Origin: Myxococcus sp046520405
Lineage (GTDB): Bacteria; Myxococcota; Myxococcia; Myxococcales; Myxococcaceae
Direction: 5' to 3'
DNA: 64,000 nt
NCBI GenBank assembly: GCA_046520405.1
Contig: JBKGHI010000012.1
Coordinates: 1-64,000, forward strand
The position numbers and the translations under genes are program-made. This document shows, one piece after another, positions 27,082 through 34,275 of this stretch. The notes beneath the pieces were generated by a model. That model ran no database searches, was not told the DNA's origin, and saw nothing but the letters and a program-made list of their open reading frames with translations. How positions within the stretch are numbered: the stretch's first letter is position 1; every line of letters begins with the position of its first letter.

Positions 27082-28608
27082 TCAGCGGTAGTCCCACTTC
27101 TGGTTCGGGTTGCCCGTGCACTCGTAGATGATGAGCCGGGCACCGTCGTTCGGGTTGTGGTTCACGATGTCCACGCACTTGTTGGCGAGCACGCTGACCA
27201 GGTCGCCCGCTCCGCTCAGCACGAACTGCTGCGCCGGGTTGCCGCTGCAGTTGGCCAGCTGAATGGCCGCGCCGTTGGCCGTGGAGGCCCAGGCCACGTC
27301 CATGCACTTGCCGCCGGCCTGCACGGTGCCGTTGACGAAGGTCCACCGCTGCGCGTTCGTGCCATTGCAGTTCCACATCTGGAGCTGCACGCCGTCGGAG
27401 AAGTTGGAGTTGGGCACGTCGATGCACTTGGTGTTGTTGAGGCGCGAGACGAACGCCCGCCCACTCCCGCCGCCACCCGTCGTGCGGAGCGTCAGGCCGT
27501 AGGCGCCCAGGATGGGATTGACGGGCTGGTAGAAGGTCGCGGGGTTGCTGTCGGAGCAGGTGCCCGCCACGCCGGACGTCACGCCCTGGGCCTGGTTGCC
27601 GGAGAGCACCGAACCGCCCGAGTCACCGCCGGCCGCGCAGGCGTTCGTCCTGTGGAGGTTGTACACGGGACCGACGGAGTAGTTGACGGTGATGTTCTTC
27701 TGCTGGAGCACGCCGCACCGCCAGCCGGTGGTGTAGCCGGACCGGCAGATGGAGGCGTTCACCGCGGCCTCATTGGAGCCCGCGACGGTGACGTTGCCGC
27801 CGCCGTAGTTGTTGACCCACGGCTGCGGGGTCCACGAGCCATTGGTGGCCACCCAGCCGTAGTCGGCGCCGGGCCAGACGGAGCCGCGGATGGTGCCCAG
27901 GGCTACGCCGTTGTGCCCCGTGGTGGGCGTGCCCGCGCCGCCGCAGTGGCCAGCGGTGACGAAGCCCCCGTTGACGGGGAAGCCCACCGAACAGCGGTAG
28001 TTGCTGAAGTAGTACGGGTCACCGCCGCGCAAGTCGTAGGCGGGCTCCGGCGCGTGCTGGGACGCCACCACGCGGAGGCTGCCGTCCTTCAGCCCGGAGT
28101 TGCCGGCGAGGAACGCGTCCGCGCGCAGCTTCGACTGGCTGGCGTCATCCGCGTGCACGACAACGCTGTTGCTGGGCAGGTCGACGTACCAGTAGTGGAT
28201 GGAGGGCGAGAGCGCCTTGACGTTCTGGTCCAGCTCCGCCTTCACCTGCTCCAGCCGCGCCAGGCTCCGCGCGACGCGCACCGCCTTCACGCCCGCGACC
28301 CGGGCCTTCGCAACGCGGGTCTCGTCGGTGACACCGACGATGAGCTGGGTGCCATCCGCGTCCAGCCAGGCGCCACCGAAGGCATCACCCAACTGCTCGC
28401 GCATCGTCCGCTCCAGCCCGGGCGCCTTCGCCTCGAAGCTGAGCCGCTGGTGGACCTGCTGCTCGGTGAGCCCGAGGTCGCGGCGCATCGCGGAGACAAT
28501 CTCCGGCGACACGTCGTCCGCGGCCTCGGCGGACATCGGCAGGCCCGTCAGGGTGGCGAGACCGGCGAACATCGCCGCGGTGGAAAGCCAATCAGACATT
28601 CGGTTCAT
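27082..28608 (-). CDS. Alpha-lytic-type serine protease (S1E) with C-terminal ricin-B lectin domain
   Basis: The 508-residue precursor has a signal peptide, a pro-region of about 150 residues with the S1E fold-chaperone pattern, and a catalytic domain with triad His221 (TAGHCG), Asp249 (WPGADYGW) and Ser330 (AGGDSGGSV). A Gly-rich linker (TTGGGGSGR) leads to a ricin-type trefoil (about 385-508) with QxW-like repeats NAQRWTF and NQKWDY. Such proteases are secreted and lyse prey cells; the lectin would anchor it on glycans. It is divergent from a GH5 glycosidase. Confidence 0.9.
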   Translation of the reverse strand: MNRMSDWLSTAAMFAGLATLTGLPMSAEAADDVSPEIVSAMRRDLGLTEQQVHQRLSFEAKAPGLERTMREQLGDAFGGAWLDADGTQLIVGVTDETRVAKARVAGVKAVRVARSLARLEQVKAELDQNVKALSPSIHYWYVDLPSNSVVVHADDASQSKLRADAFLAGNSGLKDGSLRVVASQHAPEPAYDLRGGDPYYFSNYRCSVGFPVNGGFVTAGHCGGAGTPTTGHNGVALGTIRGSVWPGADYGWVATNGSWTPQPWVNNYGGGNVTVAGSNEAAVNASICRSGYTTGWRCGVLQQKNITVNYSVGPVYNLHRTNACAAGGDSGGSVLSGNQAQGVTSGVAGTCSDSNPATFYQPVNPILGAYGLTLRTTGGGGSGRAFVSRLNNTKCIDVPNSNFSDGVQLQMWNCNGTNAQRWTFVNGTVQAGGKCMDVAWASTANGAAIQLANCSGNPAQQFVLSGAGDLVSVLANKCVDIVNHNPNDGARLIIYECTGNPNQKWDYR

Positions 28609-29046
28609 GGAGGTGTATGGGGTGTTCCCGCGGCAGAGCGAACGCCAGGGCTGGGGGACTGGGCCCTGCGCGTGGGAGTGTGAGGTTTTCCCTGGCGTGA
28701 TGGGATTCCCGCATGAGCACGTGGCATGCCAGCGCGGACGCGAAACCTTTCAGAGGGCGTGCGCCGTCAGCGTCTGCCCCAATCACAATTTTATGACGGG
28801 CAGGTGGTGACAGCCGCCACCAGGTGGTGATTGGCGTTACCACCCGGTGGCGGGAGCACGAGCCTGCGACCCGCCGGGGATGAATCATTCGTTTGATAAC
28901 GGAAACGCCGTTCGAGACCTCTGTTACGACGTCTCCTCAAAAATACACTTAATCGAAACTAGATGGTAAATCAAGAAAAACCTGTTACCTGTCTCATGGG
29001 GCCTCGCGAGCCGCGCGAGGGCTGCTCCGACCCTCAGGAGGCGACT
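28609..29046. other. Divergent control region between protease and GH5 genes
   Basis: This 438-bp gap is markedly AT-rich from 28900 to 28990. It contains a direct repeat (see the separate entry) and a dyad AACGG-AAACG-CCGTT (28898-28912). No convincing sigma-70 pair stands out. Near the GH5 gene an AGGAGG (29036-29041) sits in front of the GTG start. I see no small gene here. Confidence 0.4.
28801..28830. repeat. Direct repeat, 20-bp period
   Basis: CAGGTGGTGA occurs at 28801-28810 and again at 28821-28830. The centre-to-centre spacing of exactly two helical turns fits a tandem regulator site. A related CCACC-CGGTGG dyad follows at 28840-28851. The site is about 200 bp from each divergent gene. 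Confidence 0.4.
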
Positions 29047-30168
29047 GTGAAGAATCGTGCATCAAGCTGGCTGACGTTGGGATTGATGCTGTGCGGTGGC
29101 GTGGCACACGCGGACCCCCTACCGTATCGGGGCGTCAACCTGGCGGGCGCGGAGTTCGGCTCCACGATTCCGGGCACCCACGGGACGCACTACATCTACC
29201 CGGACCCGGCGTACACGAACTACACGACGCTGGATTACTACCTCGCCAAGGGGATGAACACCTTCCGGCTGCCCTTCAAGTGGGAGCGGCTGCAGCCCAC
29301 GCGGGGCGCGGCCTTCAACGCTGCGGAGCTGGGGCGCTTGCGGACGACGGTGAACCGCATCGTGAGCAAGGGCGGCTACGTGGTCATCGACCCGCACAAC
29401 TACGCGCGGTACGGCGCGGGTGTCATTGGCGGCGCGGTGCCCAACTCGGACTTCGCGGACTTCTGGTCGCGGCTCGCGCAGGAGTTCAAGAACAACCCGC
29501 GCATCATCTTCGGCCTCATGAACGAGCCACACAGCATGCGCACGGAGCAGTGGGCCGACGCCGCCAACGCGGCCATCCAGGCCATTCGCGCCACGGGCGC
29601 CACCAACCTCATCCTGGTGCCGGGGAACGCCTGGTCGGGCGCGCATTCATGGAATTCGTCCTGGTACGGCACGCCCAACGCGGTGGTGATGCTGACCATC
29701 CAGGACCCGGGCAACAACCTCGCCTTCGAGGCCCACCAGTACCTGGACGGTGACTCGTCGGGGACCTCCTCCGGCTGCGTCAGCGCCACCATCGGCGCCC
29801 AGCGGATGCAGAACTTCACCAACTGGCTGCGCGCCAACGGCAAGCGCGGCTTCCTGGGCGAGTTCGGCGGTGGCAGGGACTCCGTCTGCGCCGCGGCCAT
29901 CAGCAACATCGTCAGCCACATGGAGGCGAACGCGGACGTCTACCTCGGCTGGACGTACTGGGCCGGCGGGCCGTGGTGGGGGGACTACTTCACCACGCTG
30001 GAGCCGCTCAACGGCGCGGACCGTCCGCAGATGGACGCGCTGGAGCCGCACCTGAGCACGGCCTCCGCCTGCCAGCCCCAGACGTATGAGGCGGAGTCCA
30101 TGCGTGGGCTGTCCCTGACACGCGCGGCGAACTGTGCTCCCCACCCATGGGAGCACAGCGGGCGATAG
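29047..30168 (+). CDS. Secreted GH5 endoglucanase, probably truncated at the C-terminus
   Basis: The GTG at 29047 follows AGGAGG and gives a signal peptide (WLTLGLMLCGGVAHA). The GH5 barrel is clear: RGVNLAGAEFG, NTFRLPFKWERLQP, VVIDPHNYARYG, the acid/base Glu in FGLMNEPHSM, and the nucleophile Glu in GFLGEFGGGRD. It likely cleaves cellulose or a related beta-1,4-glucan. After the barrel comes CQPQTYEAESM, the usual first residues of a carbohydrate-binding module, but the frame then ends within about 20 unrelated residues inside a hairpin, so the module appears lost. Confidence 0.87.
   Translation: MKNRASSWLTLGLMLCGGVAHADPLPYRGVNLAGAEFGSTIPGTHGTHYIYPDPAYTNYTTLDYYLAKGMNTFRLPFKWERLQPTRGAAFNAAELGRLRTTVNRIVSKGGYVVIDPHNYARYGAGVIGGAVPNSDFADFWSRLAQEFKNNPRIIFGLMNEPHSMRTEQWADAANAAIQAIRATGATNLILVPGNAWSGAHSWNSSWYGTPNAVVMLTIQDPGNNLAFEAHQYLDGDSSGTSSGCVSATIGAQRMQNFTNWLRANGKRGFLGEFGGGRDSVCAAAISNIVSHMEANADVYLGWTYWAGGPWWGDYFTTLEPLNGADRPQMDALEPHLSTASACQPQTYEAESMRGLSLTRAANCAPHPWEHSGR
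30132..30158 (+). terminator. Hairpin overlapping the end of the GH5 gene
   Basis: A perfect 10-bp stem (CTGTGCTCCC / GGGAGCACAG) with a 7-nt loop lies inside the last codons of the GH5 frame, whose stop is at 30166-30168. Terminators normally lie after the stop, so the natural end of the gene was probably earlier, before a deletion joined the two. Confidence 0.5.
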
Positions 30169-30222
30169 ACGGCGAGGCAGGGGGCGACGCGCGCCGGGCG
30201 GACGTAGGATGGCGTCACGTCC

Positions 30223-30720
30223 ATGCGCGCTCCTGCCGAGTCCATTCCCTACGAAGTCCACCGCGATGACGGCTTCGTCGTCTCAGACGACCCCGCCCGT
30301 ATCGACCTGGATGTCATCCACGGCTATCTGTCCCGCTCGTACTGGTCCACGGGCATTCCCCGGGAGACGGTCGAGCGGGCCGCCCGGAACTCGCTCGTCT
30401 TCGGGCTCTATTCGCCTGAAGGCCAGGTGGGCTACGCCCGCGTCGTCACCGACCGCGCGACCTTCGCCTACCTGTGTGACGTCTTCGTCCTGGAGTCGTA
30501 CCAGGGGCGTGGCCTGGGCCCGTGGATGATGGAGGCGCTGCTCGCGCATCCCGACCTGCAAGGGCTCCGGCGGTTCCTGCTCGCCACGCGGGATGCCCAT
30601 TCGCTCTATGCGCGTTATGGGTTTGAACCATTGAAGGTGCCCGCGCGCTTCATGGAGATTCATGACCCGGATGTCTATGTCCGCAATCAGGACGAGGGCC
30701 AGAAAGGGAAGGCGGGCTGA
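30223..30720 (+). CDS. GNAT-family N-acetyltransferase
   Basis: The 165-residue protein has the GNAT acetyl-CoA-binding pattern: YLCDVFVLESYQGRGLGPWM (Q/R-x-x-G-x-G/A type) and a final LLATRDAHSLYARYGFEPLK. N-acetyltransferases of this compact type modify small amines or peptide N-termini. It lies 355 bp before the peptide operon on the same strand, but with a promoter region between; a role in that pathway cannot be assumed. The substrate is unknown. Confidence 0.85.
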   Translation: MRAPAESIPYEVHRDDGFVVSDDPARIDLDVIHGYLSRSYWSTGIPRETVERAARNSLVFGLYSPEGQVGYARVVTDRATFAYLCDVFVLESYQGRGLGPWMMEALLAHPDLQGLRRFLLATRDAHSLYARYGFEPLKVPARFMEIHDPDVYVRNQDEGQKGKAG

Positions 30721-30845
30721 GTCGCCAGCGACACGCGCCTCGGATGGCGTCGTGCTCATGGCGTGGAACTCCACCGGGAATCACGTCACCGGGGTGGGAA
30801 CCCAGCGCGTCGTGGGCTCCGGCGTCACGCTCACCATCGGTCTGT
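30721..30845 (+). pseudogene. Orphan 3' gene fragment
   Basis: The frame ending at the TAG at 30843-30845 encodes VVLMAWNSTGNHVTGVGTQ then a Val/Gly-rich tail ending VTLTIGL. This composition (short beta strands, no start, no ribosome site) looks like the C-terminus of a secreted beta-rich protein whose body is gone. I cannot name the parent. It may be the remnant of a domain lost from a nearby secreted protein. Confidence 0.25.
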
Positions 30846-30977
30846 AGTCAGCAAGGCCGCTCGGGCCCATGCCAACGGACCAGGCCCGAAGGCAAGTCCA
30901 TCCGAGCGTGCCGACGCAGCGCGGCTTCACCCAGACAATTTCTTTCCACCAAGACATCCGGTTTTGCCGCCCCGTGC

Positions 30978-31006
30978 TTGTGACAAGCATCAGGCGTTGG
31001 TACCTT
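30978..31006 (+). promoter_or_regulatory. Candidate sigma-70 promoter of the peptide operon
   Basis: TTGTGA (30978-30983), a 17-bp spacer and TACCTT (31001-31006) form a reasonable housekeeping promoter 70 bp before the operon start. The transcript would begin near 31013, within GCATT-GCGA-AATGC (31007-31020), a small hairpin with a GNRA-type loop. The local DNA is much less GC-rich than its surroundings, as expected for a promoter. Confidence 0.4.
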
Positions 31007-31075
31007 GCATTGCGAAATGCTGTTTATGCCGGGATGGCGGATTTTTGTGAGTCTGTCATCCGAGGGGAGAGCAGC

Positions 31076-32554
31076 GTGCAACAAATCGAGGTCATCCAGC
31101 AGCTCGACCACCGGCTTCAGCATCAGGAGCCGTTTGGAAATTCGTCGAAAATCGTGTTGCGTGTCATTGAACGCTACAAGTTCGTCCTGGAGGTGTTGGC
31201 GCGCCATGACGAGCGGCTGCGCGCGCTGACGGAGCGCGTCGAGGCATTGGACACCGCGTCCGTGAATGTCTTGTTTGGTGACCTGCTCGTGCGCGCGGCG
31301 CTGGAGTCGGCCATCAGCAAGCTGGAGACGACGGGGCCGGTTGGCGCGGTGCGTGACACCTTCCCGGCGCTGCTCGGCGAGGCGCTTGATTCGCTCGCGG
31401 AGGACCGGAGCATGTCCGTCGCACGCAGGGCGATGGGACGCGATTTCACGGTGGGGCCTTCGGGCCGCACCTGGGTCTGGGACCTTCCGGACTCGCCGTC
31501 CCTCGTCGGGGACCTGCTGCGCGACAGCATCCGCACCGGGTTCATGCCCGGGGCCCAGAGCCGCGTGGAAATCATCCGCCCGACGCCGCCCATGGTGGAA
31601 GGGTTGGAGCGGGCCTGTGAGCTGCTGCGGCGGCTGGTGCCGGAGATGGCGCGAAGCGTCTTCCTGCACCTGCACTGCATCGCCGTGGCGAACATCCGGG
31701 GGCCGCGAGGCCGGATGCTCACCGGCTCCGGAGGCGACGGCACGCCGTGCATGATTTTCATCGACCCGGAGGAGCTGGCGAACCCGTGGGATACGGCCGG
31801 CCACATCTTGCATGAGGCGATTCACCTCAAGCTCTCCGACCTCATCCGCACGGGCGCCATCGTGACGGATGACGACCCGGTGGAGCTGCCGTGGGGGCGG
31901 CGGACGGCTCTGTCCAACAGTGTGTTCGCCTATCACGCGTACGCGCACATGCAGGTGTTCCGCGAGGCCGTGAAACACCTGGGCCCGGACTGTTACGCGG
32001 AGTTCGGCGCGCCCCGTGACTACAACGCCCCGGCCCACGCGATGTCGGTGGTGAAGAACGACGTCAAGCCGTACGCCCGGGCCGAGGAGCGGCTGGCGTA
32101 CCTGCACTCGGCGCTGGCGGGCCCGCTGTCGCACCGGGTGACGCCCTACGGACGGGAGCTGGTCGCGTGGCTCTGGGACACGGTTCGTCCCCTGGTGGAG
32201 GGCACCCCAGGTGCCGACGCCGCTCAGCACGCCACGTCGCATCCGTCCGGCGTCAGCCGCAAGCCGTCCTCGGTGCGCTACCGGCAGGGGCGCAACCTCT
32301 CCCTGCGCCGCTCTCCCGCGTCGGAGGTGCTGTTCGCGCTGGACCCCTCGTCGCAGAAGATCGTCACCCTGAACCTGTCGGCCTGGCTGGCCTTCGAGCT
32401 GTGTGACGGCAAGACGGAGGAGGAGGTGCTCTCCTCGTACACCTCGTCGCTGGGGCTGGGCGCCGAGCGCGCCTGGGCCCAACTGGCGCCCACGCTGAGG
32501 GGCCTGGAGTCGAGCGGGATGATTGAGCAGGTCGCCGAGGGAGGTGCGCCGTGA
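31076..32554 (+). CDS. HExxH peptide-modifying enzyme with C-terminal PqqD-like RRE domain (first paralogue)
   Basis: The GTG at 31076 follows GAGGGGAGAG; the frame is open further upstream but without coding character. The 492-residue product has an all-helical N-half, a metal motif HILHEAIHLKL (HExxH, residues 246-250) and a second conserved His pair in AYHAYAHMQVF (residues 285-295), as in the alpha-ketoglutarate HExxH peptide beta-hydroxylase family (TIGR04267 type). From about residue 402 it ends in a PqqD-like winged-helix domain (LNLSAWLAFELCDGKTEEEV), the element that binds RiPP leader peptides. Its stop overlaps the next gene by GTGA, so the two are coupled. Target: presumably the peptide at 34005. 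Confidence 0.75.
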   Translation: MQQIEVIQQLDHRLQHQEPFGNSSKIVLRVIERYKFVLEVLARHDERLRALTERVEALDTASVNVLFGDLLVRAALESAISKLETTGPVGAVRDTFPALLGEALDSLAEDRSMSVARRAMGRDFTVGPSGRTWVWDLPDSPSLVGDLLRDSIRTGFMPGAQSRVEIIRPTPPMVEGLERACELLRRLVPEMARSVFLHLHCIAVANIRGPRGRMLTGSGGDGTPCMIFIDPEELANPWDTAGHILHEAIHLKLSDLIRTGAIVTDDDPVELPWGRRTALSNSVFAYHAYAHMQVFREAVKHLGPDCYAEFGAPRDYNAPAHAMSVVKNDVKPYARAEERLAYLHSALAGPLSHRVTPYGRELVAWLWDTVRPLVEGTPGADAAQHATSHPSGVSRKPSSVRYRQGRNLSLRRSPASEVLFALDPSSQKIVTLNLSAWLAFELCDGKTEEEVLSSYTSSLGLGAERAWAQLAPTLRGLESSGMIEQVAEGGAP

Positions 32555-34008
32555 CGAACGCCCTGGACGTCATCCAGACGGCGGACCGGGCATTGTCGAG
32601 ACACCCCGCGTTCGGAGACTCGCCGCGCATCCTGGCGAAGGTGCTGACCCGCTATCGCTTCGGCGTGGAGCTCTTCGCGGAGCGGCTGCCATCCCTGGCG
32701 CGCGGCGTGGCCGCGGTGGAGGCGCTCAGTGACTCGGACGCGCGCCGCGTCTTCTTCGACCCGCTGGTGCGCCTGACGCTGGAACAGGCCTTCTCCGACC
32801 TGGAGGCGGGGCGGCTGACATCGCCCCACCCGGTAGAGGAGATGCTGCCGGGCGCGCTGGAGGCGCTGCCGCTGGGCCTGTGCGAATCGCGCATGCCGTC
32901 GCGCTGGCGGGTGGGCTCGGAGGTCCCCAAGTGGCTGTGGGACGTGGCCCAGCCCGCGGATGCGTACTCGCGGGCGCTGCACGCCGCCTTCAATGGTGTT
33001 TTCGGCGCGAAGTCCAAGAGCGGCGGGAAGCTCCTCAGTCCGGACGCCAAGGCGCAGCGGATACTCAACGACTCCATCGAGCTGCTCTCCCGGCTGCTGC
33101 CGCACTCGGGCGCGAGCGCGCTGACACACGTGGAGGCCATCGCGCTGCTCAGCGCCCGGCTGGAGGGCGGCACCGTCCTGTCCGCCGCGGGCGGCGACCT
33201 GACGCCCTCCACCATCTTCCTGGCGTTGGAAGCGCTTGGGAACCCCTGGGACATCGCCGGGTGCCTGTTGCATGAAGGGCTCCACATGAAGCTCTTCGAC
33301 GCGACGCGCTCGGTGGCGCTCGTGGCGAAGCCGGAGGAGAGTGTCCAGGTCCCCTGGCGTGACATCCGTTGGACGAGCGTCCGCGCGGTGTTCTCGTACC
33401 ACGTGTACGTCCACCTCGCGCTCTTCAAGGCGGCCGCGCTCACGGCGGACCCGGCGCTGAAGGAGCGCTTCGGAGACCCACTGACGTACGTCTCGCGCCC
33501 GCATGCGACGTCGGTGGTGAACAACGATGGCGGCTCGCCCTATGGCCGCTCGGTGGACCGGGCCCGCTTCCTGGGGGAGATGTTGCTGACGGAGTGGGCG
33601 CACCTGCTGACGCCTCAAGGACTGGAGTTCGTCCGGTGGCAGCACGAGGCGCTGGCGCCCGTGGACCGCGCGCTCTTCCGCGGGGACGCCGCGCTCCAGG
33701 CCCGCGAGCAGGCGCGGGCTACGTACCGCAAGGCACAGGCCCTGCGGGTCCGCCCGTCGAAGCAGGGCGAGTGCTTGATGGTGTTCTCACCGGCCGCGCC
33801 GCGCATCCACTGGCTGGACCTGAATGCGTGGCTGATTTTCGAACTCAGTGATGGCCGGACGTACTCCGACATGGAGCGGGCCTACCTCGAGGTTGTCGGC
33901 GCGAGAGTGGCCCCGGACGAGGCGCGCCGACAGTTGCGTTCGGGGCTCGACTCACTAGTACGCAGTTCCCTCGTAGAGCCAACACGGCAGCAAGGAGACG
34001 TGGCATGA
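32551..34008 (+). CDS. HExxH peptide-modifying enzyme with C-terminal PqqD-like RRE domain (second paralogue)
   Basis: At 485 residues it has the same domain order as the upstream gene: helical N-half, GCLLHEGLHMKL (HExxH, residues 241-245), SYHVYVHLALF (residues 282-292), and a PqqD-like end (LDLNAWLIFELSDGRTYSDM). The motif spacing is the same within three residues, so the two arose by duplication, but the sequences differ widely outside the motifs. It starts at GTG within the stop of the first gene and ends in an ATGA overlap with the peptide gene. The family oxidises beta-carbons in peptides; whether both are active, and in which order, is unknown. Confidence 0.75.
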   Translation: MTNALDVIQTADRALSRHPAFGDSPRILAKVLTRYRFGVELFAERLPSLARGVAAVEALSDSDARRVFFDPLVRLTLEQAFSDLEAGRLTSPHPVEEMLPGALEALPLGLCESRMPSRWRVGSEVPKWLWDVAQPADAYSRALHAAFNGVFGAKSKSGGKLLSPDAKAQRILNDSIELLSRLLPHSGASALTHVEAIALLSARLEGGTVLSAAGGDLTPSTIFLALEALGNPWDIAGCLLHEGLHMKLFDATRSVALVAKPEESVQVPWRDIRWTSVRAVFSYHVYVHLALFKAAALTADPALKERFGDPLTYVSRPHATSVVNNDGGSPYGRSVDRARFLGEMLLTEWAHLLTPQGLEFVRWQHEALAPVDRALFRGDAALQAREQARATYRKAQALRVRPSKQGECLMVFSPAAPRIHWLDLNAWLIFELSDGRTYSDMERAYLEVVGARVAPDEARRQLRSGLDSLVRSSLVEPTRQQGDVA

Positions 34009-34157
34009 ACAACGGATCGCAGTGGCTGGAGACCGTGAAGAGCCTGGTGGCCGAGAAGGACCGCCTCCAGGAGCCGAGCGTGACGTGTGGGTCGAGCGCG
34101 GAGCGCCAGTGGTGGCCGCCCTACATCGTCAACGACACGTCCAAGAAGGAGGACTGA
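34005..34157 (+). CDS. Candidate RiPP precursor peptide, 50 residues
   Basis: A 50-codon gene overlaps the stop of the second HExxH gene by ATGA. Residues 5-23 (SQWLETVKSLVAEKDRLQE) form an amphipathic, charged helix suited to a leader bound by a PqqD domain. After PSVTCG comes an aromatic, Pro-rich, polar stretch (AERQWWPPYIVND, residues 32-44) and a charged tail (TSKKED). There is one Cys (28). No signal peptide. Because of its size and position it is the likely substrate of the two HExxH enzymes and the FAD oxidoreductase. Candidate sites for beta-hydroxylation include the Asn-Asp pair and the aromatic/Pro residues. Substrate status is inferred from context. Confidence 0.65.
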   Translation: MNNGSQWLETVKSLVAEKDRLQEPSVTCGSSAERQWWPPYIVNDTSKKED

Positions 34158-34193
34158 CCCACAGCGGGTCCGTCTGATGCCTTGAGAAGGTCC

Positions 34194-34234
34194 GCCCGCC
34201 GTGTCCGCGCTCAACCGAGCCGGGCGCGGCGGGC
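34194..34234 (+). terminator. Stem-loop between peptide gene and FAD oxidoreductase
   Basis: GCCCGCCG (34194-34201) and CGGCGGGC (34227-34234) pair across a 25-nt loop in the 118-bp gap. Such a hairpin could partly terminate transcription or protect the 3' end of the peptide message, giving more peptide than oxidase transcript. The role is inferred. Confidence 0.35.
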
Positions 34235-34275
34235 GCTCTACCAGCAACACCCAAGCCCCCAAGGACAGCGAGCGA

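Noticed and set aside
30869..31075. 69-codon upstream extension of the first HExxH gene
   Set aside because: It has AT-rich, non-coding composition, contains the candidate promoter, and lacks a ribosome site; GTG at 31076 has one.
31811..31825. HExxH read as an ordinary zinc protease
   Set aside because: No signal peptide, no Glu/Asp third-ligand motif of gluzincins or metzincins nearby, and a C-terminal PqqD-like domain argues for a peptide-modifying enzyme.
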